Positions 6,876 through 13,156 of a stretch of DNA of 16,249 nucleotides are shown one piece after another (within the stretch, counting starts at the first letter, position 1; every line of letters begins with the position of its first letter). The notes beneath the pieces were generated by a model. The model was not told the DNA's origin. It searched no databases and worked only from the letters and a program-made list of their open reading frames with translations. A program made the translations under genes and the position numbers. This DNA is from an uncultured Oscillospiraceae bacterium (GTDB lineage Bacteria > Bacillota_A > Clostridia > Oscillospirales > Oscillospiraceae), in assembly GCA_947631675.1 (NCBI GenBank), contig CANRMG010000021.1:1-16249 (forward strand). The letters are read 5' to 3'.

Positions 6876-7570
6876 CGATCGACAGACTTTCCAAGCAATT
6901 TGGCCCCAAGATCGCCGTGGACCGGGTGAGCCTGCGCCTTACCCCCGGCGTCACGGGCCTTCTGGGCCCCAACGGGGCGGGCAAGACTACCCTCATACGC
7001 CTTATATGCGGCATACTGAAGCCCACCTCCGGCGCCGTCGCCTTCGACGGGGCGGACGTGTCGGCGGAGGAATACCGGGCCCAGCTGGGCTACCTGCCCC
7101 AGGACTTCGGCTACTACCCCGACTTCACGGGCCGGGACTTCCTTATGTACATGGCCGCCCTAAAAGGGCTGGACAAGTCGACCGCCCGGCGCAGATGCGC
7201 TGAGCTTCTGGACATGGTGGGCCTTTCTGACGTGGCGAAAAAGAAGGTGAAGACCTATTCCGGCGGCATGCGTCAGCGCCTCGGCATCGCCCAGGCGCTC
7301 CTCAATGACCCCAAACTGCTCATCCTGGACGAGCCAACGGCGGGCCTGGACCCCAAAGAGCGGGTCCGGTTCCGGGAACTGATCGCGGGTTTGGGCCGGG
7401 ACAGCGTGGTGCTTTTGAGCACCCACATCGTCTCCGACGTGGAGCACATCGCCGGGCGGGTGCTCATCATGAGGGACGGCCAGATCGTCCACGACGGGGC
7501 CTGGGACGCCCACGAGGACCTGGAGAAATTTTATCTGGCCCAATTCGGAGAGGAGGCGGACCATGCGTAA
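6866..7570 (+). CDS. ABC transporter ATP-binding protein (ABC-2 export type)
   Basis: 234 aa from ATG 6866, preceded by GGAGGA 6 bases upstream and overlapping the membrane protein gene by 10 bp. All ATPase motifs are present: Walker A GPNGAGKTT (34-42), Q-loop LPQDFGYYPDFT (Gln79), signature SGGMRQ (132-137), Walker B LLILDEP (151-157), D-loop AGLDP and H-loop His187. It is short and ends soon after the catalytic core, as in the exporters that pair with multi-helix ABC-2 permeases. It powers the permease encoded immediately downstream (8-bp overlap). The substrate cannot be read from the sequence. Confidence 0.95.
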   Translation: MELTIDRLSKQFGPKIAVDRVSLRLTPGVTGLLGPNGAGKTTLIRLICGILKPTSGAVAFDGADVSAEEYRAQLGYLPQDFGYYPDFTGRDFLMYMAALKGLDKSTARRRCAELLDMVGLSDVAKKKVKTYSGGMRQRLGIAQALLNDPKLLILDEPTAGLDPKERVRFRELIAGLGRDSVVLLSTHIVSDVEHIAGRVLIMRDGQIVHDGAWDAHEDLEKFYLAQFGEEADHA

Positions 7571-8843
7571 TTTCGGCACGCTCTATAAATTCGAGCTGAA
7601 AAAGCTCTGCCAGCGGAAGATGATATGGGTCGCTCTGGTGATCCTCGCCGTGGCGGCGGTCCTGCCCGCTGTCTCCCAGGTCACGGGGAAGATGTATGTG
7701 TCCAACGACGCCACCGGCGGGGAGGACCAGGTCTGGACCCACTACGAGCTGGTCCAGCGCCAGCGCCAGGACCCGGCGGGGCTGGACGGCCGGCCTCTGG
7801 ACACAGACCTCATCCAGGAGACCATCGGAAAGATGGGCTACGTGAGCCGTATCACCATGTCGGTCGCCGGCAGCGACAACGCCAAACAGACCGTCACCGT
7901 CCGGCAGGCGGACCCGGACGAGACGGGCTGGACCCTGGACGGCTACATCATCCGGGGGGAGTACGGGGACATCTATAACAACGTGTGGAGCATGGTAAGC
8001 GAGGAGAAGATAACAGAGGACCTGACCGCTGAGGACTATTACACCGCGGTGGATGACGCCCGGGAGCGGGACTATATTGGCTGGGGCCTCACCGAGGGGG
8101 AAAAGGCCTGGTGGGATGCGCAGGCGGCGAATCTGGAGACGCCGCTCACCGTCACCGGCTATCCCGATGGGGGCTGGTGCAACCTGGCCGAGACGGCCTA
8201 TGTGGCAAACCTGTTCATCTTCCTGTTTGCCATCATCGCCCTGGCGGGGCTGTTTCCCATGGAGCGCCAGCGGCGCACCGACGCCCTTATCCAGTGTGCC
8301 CAAAACGGCAGGACGCCCCTGTACGCCGCCAAGTTCCTGGCGGGGCTCACCGCGAGCTTCTGCGGCGGGGTGGTGATACTGGGCGCCATGGCCGCCGGCT
8401 GCCTGGTCCTGCTGGGGCCGGAGGACGCCGCCACCGCCGTCCAGCAGCTGATATATCCCGCCTATGGCGCGCCTATGACGGTGCGGAAGCTGGCTCTCAT
8501 CGTCTGCGGGATATACCTTGTCGCCAGCCTCTGCCACGCCGCCTTTGTAATGGCGGTGAGCCTGTGCACCCGGGTCGGCACAGCCGCCATGGCGGGGTGC
8601 TTCGGGGCGATGATCCTGTTCATCATGGTCCCCGCCCTGCCCCTGTCCCACCCCCGCCTGAGCCATGCCTGGAGCCTGCTGCCGGCGGTGTTCGGCAACA
8701 GCGGGGCCGTCTACGACTCCCGCCTGGTGCATATCGGTGGGTATCTCACCAATCTCCAGGCCGCGCCGCTTTTGTGGCTGATCCTGACCTTGGCCCTGGC
8801 GGCCCTGGGCCTCGCCCTCCACCGCCGCGTGGCGAAGAAGTAA
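7563..8843 (+). CDS. ABC-2 type transporter permease with large external domain
   Basis: 426 aa. An N-terminal amphipathic piece (NFGTLYKFELKKLCQRK) leads into helix 1 (about 21-40). Then comes a long hydrophilic stretch of about 170 residues (41-212) rich in Asp, Thr, Tyr and Trp, which must lie outside the membrane. Five or more helices follow (about 212-232, 255-285, 308-336, 340-358 and 403-420). The segment FPMERQRRTDALIQCAQNGRTPLYAAKFLAG between helices 2 and 3 is the coupling-helix motif typical of ABC-2 permeases. It is the last gene of the operon; no T-rich terminator follows, only the folded element at 8859-8959. Related permeases serve bacitracin-type or lantibiotic resistance or regulation of envelope genes, but the substrate here is not known. 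Confidence 0.88.
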   Translation: MRNFGTLYKFELKKLCQRKMIWVALVILAVAAVLPAVSQVTGKMYVSNDATGGEDQVWTHYELVQRQRQDPAGLDGRPLDTDLIQETIGKMGYVSRITMSVAGSDNAKQTVTVRQADPDETGWTLDGYIIRGEYGDIYNNVWSMVSEEKITEDLTAEDYYTAVDDARERDYIGWGLTEGEKAWWDAQAANLETPLTVTGYPDGGWCNLAETAYVANLFIFLFAIIALAGLFPMERQRRTDALIQCAQNGRTPLYAAKFLAGLTASFCGGVVILGAMAAGCLVLLGPEDAATAVQQLIYPAYGAPMTVRKLALIVCGIYLVASLCHAAFVMAVSLCTRVGTAAMAGCFGAMILFIMVPALPLSHPRLSHAWSLLPAVFGNSGAVYDSRLVHIGGYLTNLQAAPLLWLILTLALAALGLALHRRVAKK

Positions 8844-8858
8844 CGGCTGCCTACGTTG

Positions 8859-8959
8859 TGCCATGGCGCTCCCTGCGTCGACAGCATCCCCGGCAAACGT
8901 CTTCGCTGCGCTCAGCAATATTTGCTCGGAGACGCTGCCTCCTTGGAGCGCCGTCGGCA
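8859..8959. other. Structured intergenic element (nested helices)
   Basis: The 168-bp gap between the permease and ogt folds on itself: TGCC (8859-8862) with GGCA (8956-8959), GGCGCTCC (8865-8872) with GGAGCGCC (8945-8952), GCGTC (8875-8879) with GACGC (8931-8935), CCGGCAAA (8890-8897) with TTTGC-t-CGG (8921-8929), and an apical GCTG-CGCT-CAGC (8905-8916). All pairs are properly nested. There is no U-tract, so it is not a normal intrinsic terminator. It could be a dispersed palindromic element, an RNA processing or stability structure at the end of the ABC mRNA, or a small RNA. No open frame with a good SD fits it. Confidence 0.6.
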
Positions 8960-8960
8960 T

Positions 8961-8989
8961 TTGCAAAACCCCTCTTCCTGTGCTATCCT
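8961..8989 (+). promoter_or_regulatory. Sigma-A-type promoter of ogt
   Basis: TTGCAA (8961-8966), a 17-base spacer and TATCCT (8984-8989), with an extended -10 TGC. It begins right after the structured element. Transcription would start near 8996, giving a leader of about 16 bases that carries the purine-rich SD stretch GGGAGAGGGGG. Confidence 0.65.
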
Positions 8990-9011
8990 CACAGGGAGAG
9001 GGGGCACGCAT

Positions 9012-9500
9012 ATGTTTTCGACCGAATATCCCTCGCCCCTGGGGCGGCTGACCCTGGGAAGCGACGGGGAGAATCTCACCGGCCTATGGCTGCCGGAACA
9101 GAAGTATTTCCCCGCCGCGCCCATGGAGCGGCGGGAGGACCTGCCCGTGTTCGCCCAGGCGGCGGCATGGCTGGATGCCTACTTCGCCGGGGAGGAACCG
9201 GACCCGGGAGAATTGCCCCTGGCCCCGGCGGGCAGCGATTTCCGCCGGCTCATATGGGAGCTGCTGCTGGACATCCCCTACGGGGAGCTCACCACCTATG
9301 GGCTTTTGGCGGACAAGGCCGCGCGGCGCATGGGGCGCTATTCCATGTCCGCCCAAGCCGTGGGCGGGGCGGTGGGCCATAACCCCATCTCCATCATCAT
9401 CCCCTGCCACCGGGTGGTGGGCGCGGACGGCTCCCTCACCGGCTACGCCGGCGGCATAAGCGCCAAGAGCTGGCTATTGCAGCACGAGGGGGCATTGTGA
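9012..9500 (+). CDS. ogt: Methylated-DNA--[protein]-cysteine S-methyltransferase (O6-alkylguanine repair)
   Basis: 162 aa, usual length for the single-domain Ogt/MGMT form. It transfers the alkyl group from O6-alkylguanine in DNA to its own cysteine, a one-use repair reaction. The active-site motif IIIPCHRVVG holds Cys132 and His133. The preceding helix-turn-helix region has IPYGELTTYGLLAD, the AVGGAVGHNP motif follows, and the closing motif is YAGGISAKSWLLQHE. I chose ATG 9012 because of the G/A-rich SD about 9 bases upstream and the family-like start MFSTEYPSPLGRLTL; upstream codons in frame lie in the promoter. The P-loop gene follows after 24 bp and may be co-transcribed. Confidence 0.95.
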   Translation: MFSTEYPSPLGRLTLGSDGENLTGLWLPEQKYFPAAPMERREDLPVFAQAAAWLDAYFAGEEPDPGELPLAPAGSDFRRLIWELLLDIPYGELTTYGLLADKAARRMGRYSMSAQAVGGAVGHNPISIIIPCHRVVGADGSLTGYAGGISAKSWLLQHEGAL

Positions 9501-9524
9501 TATAAATGAGGAGTATCTGTTAAA

Positions 9525-10160
9525 GTGAGATTTGAAAACACCTTCTTTATCATCGGGACCGCCTATGCGGGAAAATCAACGATGGTAAAACTATTGGCAG
9601 AAAAATACGGCGGCATCGCGTGTGAAGAAAACTATCACAACGCGCTGCTGCCGGAATTGGATAAGAACGAATTCCCGAATCTGACGTATACAAGGGACCT
9701 GGAGGATTGGCATGATTTCATCCGGCGAACGCCGGATGAATATGAAGCTTGGGTCAAAGGCTCCTCACAAGAGTGCGAGACCCTAGAACTGCAGATCCTG
9801 AGCCGGCTGGACCCAAAGGGGAAGATGGTATTTGTGGACACGAATATCAAAGTGGAAACGCTGAAAGATATATCGGACAGGGACCATGTACAGGTGATGC
9901 TGGCACCGCCGGAAGTATCCGTGAACCGCTTTTTTGAACGGCCGGACAGGGAGAAGCAGTTTCTTTATCGCCTGATCATGGAGGAAGAGGAGCCGCAGCG
10001 GGCGTTGGAGAATTTCAGAGAGTGCCTGAAACGAATCAATTCTCAGGCAGCCTATGACGCTTTTCTCCACTCCGGTTTCAAGGTGCTCGTGAGAGACGAG
10101 AGCAGAAGCGTGGAAGACACCCTCGCTCTTGTCGAAAGGAGTTTTGGCCTGCAAAAATAA
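9525..10160 (+). CDS. P-loop NTPase / kinase-like protein of unknown substrate
   Basis: 211 aa from GTG 9525 (GAGGAG 11 bases upstream). The Walker A motif GTAYAGKST is at residues 11-19, right after the first beta strand (NTFFIIG), as in small nucleoside-, shikimate- or coenzyme-type kinases. A Walker-B-like strand is KMVFVDTNIK. Later QVMLAPPEVSVNRFFERPDREKQFLYRLI could form a lid region, since it carries several arginines. A homologous family of kinase-like AAA ATPases occurs in clostridia, but I know of no assigned substrate. Base composition differs from its neighbours: 57 G+C in the 120 bases of 9601-9720, against 44 of 60 at 9181-9240 in ogt. That, with A-rich codons, suggests acquisition by transfer. 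It is followed at once by a terminator. Confidence 0.8.
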   Translation: MRFENTFFIIGTAYAGKSTMVKLLAEKYGGIACEENYHNALLPELDKNEFPNLTYTRDLEDWHDFIRRTPDEYEAWVKGSSQECETLELQILSRLDPKGKMVFVDTNIKVETLKDISDRDHVQVMLAPPEVSVNRFFERPDREKQFLYRLIMEEEEPQRALENFRECLKRINSQAAYDAFLHSGFKVLVRDESRSVEDTLALVERSFGLQK

Positions 10161-10190
10161 ACCTCCCCTTGCACAGGGGAGGTTGTTTTT
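10160..10190. terminator. Bidirectional intrinsic terminator between convergent genes
   Basis: AACCTCCCC (10160-10168), a 7-base loop and GGGGAGGTT (10176-10184), followed by GTTTTTGCTTTTT on the plus strand. On the minus strand the stem is followed by TATTTTTG. It can therefore end both the P-loop gene (+) and the amidohydrolase gene (-). Confidence 0.9.
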
Positions 10191-10198
10191 GCTTTTTC

Positions 10199-11455
10199 TT
10201 ACCCCAGTATCTTCCTCGTGTACTTCTCCGCTTCCCGGTACACGGTCTCCGGGTCCTCGCCCACGAAGAACTCGCCGTTTTCATACCGCACCACGCCCGC
10301 GATCATGGTCATACGCACGTTGGAAGGATCACCGGAATAGACCAGGTTCTTCACCACGTTGTTCACGGGCTGCATGTTGGGCCGGTGCATGTCGATAACC
10401 GCCAGGTCCGCCTGCTTGCCCGCGGCTATGGCGTCGCAGTCATCAAGGCCCATGGCCCGGGCGCCGCCGGATACCGCCGCGTTCAGGATATAGGCCGGGT
10501 CGCCGGCGGCGGCGTCGCCCTCCCGGAGCTTGGCGGTGAGGTTGATAAGGTACATCTCCCGGAACATGTCCAGGGCGTTGTTGGAGGCGGGACCGTCGGT
10601 GCCCACGGCCAGGTTGACGCCCTTCTCCATGGCCAGCTTCAGGGGGAAGACGCCGCTGGCCAGCTTCCCGTTGGAGCAGGCGTTTATGACGGCGGTACAG
10701 CCGTGGCGGGCGAAGATGTCCATGTCCTCGGGGGTGAAATACACGCAGTGGTACCCGCCGCCGCCGTATTCATAGAGGCCCATGTCCTCAAATAGGCGGG
10801 TAGGGCTCACCCCGTGGCGGGCGACGCACTCCTCCGTCTCCTTTTTCGTCTCGGAGTTGTGGCACCACACAGGGGCCTTGAAGTGGCGGGCGGCCTCCGC
10901 CACGGTCTTGAACGTGTCCAGACCGTTGGTGTACTCGGCGTGGAAACCCAGCCGGAAGCCCACGAAGGGACCCATATTATTGTACTTCTCGTACCGGTCA
11001 TAGACCCGCGTGGGGTCGTCGCCACCGGTGAGGGACTCGCACATGATGGCCCGGAAGCCCCAGTCCTTCGCTACCTGGACGAAGGCGTCGGGGAAGTAAT
11101 ACATGTCGAAGCAAGCGGTGCAGCCACCGGCCAGGTACTCCAAAAACGCCACCTTCACGAAGGCGGCGAGGCTGTCCGCATCCAGCTTCGCCTCGTTGGG
11201 GAACACCTGCTTTTCCAGCCACTCCTGCAGGGGCAGATCGTCCGCCGCGGAGCGCAAAAACGTCATCCCCGAGTGGGTGTGGGCGTTTTTGAATCCCGGC
11301 ATGACCAGGTCGCCCTTTAAGTCGATCTGGCGCTCAAAGGCGGGCATATCCGCCTTCGCAGGGCCCACGTAGCATATGGCGGAGCCGTCCACCCAGACCT
11401 CATTTTCCGTCACGCCGACGGGCTCCAGCGCAAGGCCGTTATAAAAGCGTATCAT
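10199..11455 (-). CDS. Amidohydrolase, MTA/S-adenosylhomocysteine/5'-deoxyadenosine deaminase-like (MtaD family)
   Basis: 418 aa; ATG 11455 with AAGGAG 6 bases upstream. Metal-dependent amidohydrolase fold: His59-Thr-His61 in NAHTHSGM, His172 (GFHAEYTN), His199 (WCHNSETKKE), His236 (YHCVYF) and Asp287 in VGTDGPASNNALDMF. The stretch SAADDLPLQEWLEKQVFP matches the MtaD branch that deaminates methylthioadenosine, S-adenosylhomocysteine or 5'-deoxyadenosine. Oddity: the usual HNP.SN.KLASG motif reads INACSNGKLASG here, so the substrate may be shifted within the branch. It has its own promoter and lies near mtnA and a purine nucleoside phosphorylase, which supports a role in nucleoside salvage. 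An atrazine-chlorohydrolase-like or guanine-deaminase-like role is less likely. Confidence 0.88.
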   Translation of the reverse strand: MIRFYNGLALEPVGVTENEVWVDGSAICYVGPAKADMPAFERQIDLKGDLVMPGFKNAHTHSGMTFLRSAADDLPLQEWLEKQVFPNEAKLDADSLAAFVKVAFLEYLAGGCTACFDMYYFPDAFVQVAKDWGFRAIMCESLTGGDDPTRVYDRYEKYNNMGPFVGFRLGFHAEYTNGLDTFKTVAEAARHFKAPVWCHNSETKKETEECVARHGVSPTRLFEDMGLYEYGGGGYHCVYFTPEDMDIFARHGCTAVINACSNGKLASGVFPLKLAMEKGVNLAVGTDGPASNNALDMFREMYLINLTAKLREGDAAAGDPAYILNAAVSGGARAMGLDDCDAIAAGKQADLAVIDMHRPNMQPVNNVVKNLVYSGDPSNVRMTMIAGVVRYENGEFFVGEDPETVYREAEKYTRKILG

Positions 11456-11487
11456 GGTGCTTCTCCTTTATATATGTCATTGGCGCC

Positions 11488-11517
11488 ATTATAGCATGCC
11501 CCACCGTGCCCACGCAA
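11488..11517 (-). promoter_or_regulatory. Promoter of the amidohydrolase gene
   Basis: On the minus strand TTGCGT (11517-11512), an 18-base spacer and a perfect TATAAT (11493-11488), with an extended -10 TGC. Transcription would start near 11481, giving a leader of about 26 bases. Confidence 0.68.
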
Positions 11518-11521
11518 GCAG

Positions 11522-11547
11522 GAACGCCGCCCGGCCGGGCGGCGTTC
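11522..11547. terminator. GC-rich palindrome after the 67-aa gene (probable terminator)
   Basis: A perfect 26-bp palindrome with half-site GAACGCCGCCCGG directly abuts the stop of the 67-aa gene. On the plus strand it is followed by TTATTTG. On the minus strand, where it would end the 67-aa mRNA, the tail CTGCTTG is T-poor, so termination in that sense is less sure. Confidence 0.5.
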
Positions 11548-11751
11548 TTATTTGTCCTTTGTTTCACCCGCTGACGGGTGGTCCTCCATCCAAATAACAT
11601 CTGCGGTGTCGATATAGATGTCCTCCGCCTCGTGGAGAAGTGTCTCCAGGCGCTGATATGTGCTGTCCAGTTCTCTTCTCTCCTGCATATCGTCCAGCAA
11701 GGATGAAATACCCGCGCATAAGACATAGTACATTCTCCGATAATCCGGCAC
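11548..11751 (-). CDS. Small acidic protein of unknown function divergent from XRE regulator
   Basis: 67 aa from GTG 11751, with GGAGG 8 bases upstream. The TTG at 11769 has no SD, so I rejected it. The sequence PDYRRMYYVLCAGISSLLDD, then ERRELDSTYQRLETLLHEAEDIYI, predicts two helices, the second charged and able to form a coiled coil, and an acidic tail. It resembles the short accessory-region proteins of clostridia that start with PDY.KMY and end in EAE.lYI; I know of no assigned function. It has a near-consensus promoter with a perfect palindrome inside and is transcribed away from the XRE gene. This suggests that the XRE protein controls it, perhaps as a regulator/partner pair. Confidence 0.75.
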   Translation of the reverse strand: MPDYRRMYYVLCAGISSLLDDMQERRELDSTYQRLETLLHEAEDIYIDTADVIWMEDHPSAGETKDK

Positions 11752-11786
11752 CTTCCCACCCTCCGGCAATATTCTGTCCTGCGCAC

Positions 11787-11815
11787 ATTTTAGATAAAAT
11801 TTATCTAAAAGTCAA
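11787..11815 (-). promoter_or_regulatory. Promoter of the 67-aa gene
   Basis: On the minus strand TTGACT (11815-11810), a 17-base spacer and TAAAAT (11792-11787). It is the closest to consensus of the promoters I found here. Its whole spacer is occupied by the palindrome, so a bound repressor would block RNA polymerase. Confidence 0.78.
11788..11810. promoter_or_regulatory. Palindromic operator, probable XRE binding site
   Basis: Perfect inverted repeat with 11-bp arms (TTTTAGATAAA and its complement) around one central A. It is the most AT-rich stretch of the area and lies between two divergent genes, one encoding a helix-turn-helix protein. It covers the minus promoter. It also sits about 38-60 bases upstream of the likely plus transcription start (TATAGT at 11836-11841, poor -35), where an activator could act. 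Confidence 0.75.
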
Positions 11816-11874
11816 GAGGGCAAACTACCCTGGGCTATAGTTGGATGGAAGAAGCCGGACAGGGGGTGGACGCC

Positions 11875-12078
11875 ATGAGAAACCGGATACGGGACCTGCG
11901 GGAGGACCATGACCTGACCCAGCAGAAGGTGGCGGATGCCCTGGGCATCACCCAGCGGAAGTACAGCTATGTGGAAACGGGCACCCAGCCGCTGACCGAC
12001 GAGTTGCTGGTCAAGCTGGCCCAGTTCTATGGCGTAAGCACAGATTACATCCTCTGCCTGACAGACAAGCCAAACTAA
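11875..12078 (+). CDS. XRE-family helix-turn-helix transcriptional regulator
   Basis: 67 aa from ATG 11875, with GGGGGTGG 6 bases upstream; an earlier in-frame ATG at 11845 lacks an SD. Nearly the whole protein is one HTH_3 domain: MRNRIRDLREDHDLTQQKVADALGITQRKYSYVETGTQPLTDELLVKLAQFYGVSTDYIL, read here in parts (DLTQQKVADALG as helix 2, TQRKYSYVETG as the recognition helix). It ends with the usual CLTDKPN. It should bind DNA as a dimer, most simply at the perfect palindrome 65 bp upstream. The weak -10 TATAGT (11836-11841) without a good -35 suggests low or activated expression. A bidirectional terminator follows the stop at once. Confidence 0.92.
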   Translation: MRNRIRDLREDHDLTQQKVADALGITQRKYSYVETGTQPLTDELLVKLAQFYGVSTDYILCLTDKPN

Positions 12079-12111
12079 AAATATCGCCGCCCGCCGGGCG
12101 GCGATATTTTT
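12077..12111. terminator. Bidirectional intrinsic terminator between XRE gene and mtnA
   Basis: Perfect 16-bp arms (AAAAATATCGCCGCCC and its complement) around a GCC loop. It ends in TTTTT on both strands because of the A-tract before the stem. It overlaps the stop codons of both convergent genes. Confidence 0.93.
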
Positions 12112-13156
12112 ACCCAAACAGTTTTTTCAGGTTCACGTCGTAGGGCGGGTATATGACACCCTTTTCCGTGACGACGGCGGTGATGAGGTCGTGGTCCGTC
12201 ACATCGAAGGCCGGGTCCCAGCACTTCACCCCCGCGGGGGCCATAGGCTGGGCGTACCACATGGAGCGTATCTCCTCCCCGTCCCGCTCCTCGATGGGGA
12301 TGTCCGCCCCCGTGGGGCAGGAAAGGTCGATGGTGCTGGAGGGCAGGAGGATGTACACCGGCACGCCGTAGTGCTTTGCGATGATGGCGGCGCCGGAGGT
12401 GCCTATTTTATTGGCGGCGTCCCCGTTGGCGGCCATGCGGTCACACCCGGCCAGCACGGCCTGGATGCGCCCCTGCTTCATGGCGAGAGCCGCCATGTTG
12501 TCGCAGATAAGGGTACAGTCCACCCCGGCGTTCATCAGCTCCCAGGCGGTGAGCCGGGCGCCCTGCAAAAGGGGCCTGGTCTCGTCCACATAGGCCCGTA
12601 TGTCCACGTCCCGCTCCGCCGCCAGCAGCAGGGGGCCCAGCCCCGTGCCGTATTCGCTGGTGGCGAGAGGCCCGGCGTTGCAGTGGGTCAGCACCGTGTC
12701 CCCGGGATGGAGAAGCGACAGCCCCGCCTCCGCGATGGCCCGGCACATGGCGATGTCCTCTTCATGGATGGCCCTGGCCTCCCGGCCGAGAGCCTCCACG
12801 ATTTCGGATACCGGCTGCCCGGCCATGGCATGGGCCAGGGTGCGCATCCGCTCCGCCTGCCGGGCCAGGTTCACCGCCGTGGGCCGGCAGGATATAAGAT
12901 AGTCACAGTCCTCGTCCAGCCGGGGGAAGAACTCGTCCTCCCCGTAGCTTTGGGCCAGCACGTACAGCCCCCAGGCGGCGAAGATGCCGATGGCGGGGGC
13001 GCCCCGGACCCGGAGGGCCTTGATGGCCTCGTACATCTCCTCCCGGGTGCGGAGATCGAGATATACGACCTCGCCGGGCAGCTTCGTCTGATCCAGAATG
13101 CGCACCGCGCTCCCGTCGGGCGAGAGCGCGATGTTTTTTACGTGTTTGTGATTCAC
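12110..13156 (-). CDS. mtnA: S-methyl-5-thioribose-1-phosphate isomerase
   Basis: 348 aa. It converts 5-methylthioribose-1-phosphate (or 5-deoxyribose-1-phosphate) into the ribulose-1-phosphate form in the cytoplasm. Motifs of the eIF2B-like isomerase family are present: RGAPAIGIFAAWGL (51-64), the catalytic cysteine in TVLTHCNAGPLAT (Cys159), GCDRMAANGDAANKIGT with the catalytic Asp239, and PSSTID. Positions agree with Cys160/Asp240 of the Bacillus enzyme. The start is GTG 13156, overlapping the phosphorylase stop by 4 bp with no SD of its own, so reinitiation is expected. No dehydratase, enolase or aldolase gene of the later pathway is in the window. Confidence 0.95.
   Translation of the reverse strand: MNHKHVKNIALSPDGSAVRILDQTKLPGEVVYLDLRTREEMYEAIKALRVRGAPAIGIFAAWGLYVLAQSYGEDEFFPRLDEDCDYLISCRPTAVNLARQAERMRTLAHAMAGQPVSEIVEALGREARAIHEEDIAMCRAIAEAGLSLLHPGDTVLTHCNAGPLATSEYGTGLGPLLLAAERDVDIRAYVDETRPLLQGARLTAWELMNAGVDCTLICDNMAALAMKQGRIQAVLAGCDRMAANGDAANKIGTSGAAIIAKHYGVPVYILLPSSTIDLSCPTGADIPIEERDGEEIRSMWYAQPMAPAGVKCWDPAFDVTDHDLITAVVTEKGVIYPPYDVNLKKLFG

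Noticed and set aside
7467..9011. 514-codon open frame on the minus strand opposite the ABC permease
   Set aside because: Same kind of shadow frame; the plus-strand permease has helices, overlaps and operon position.
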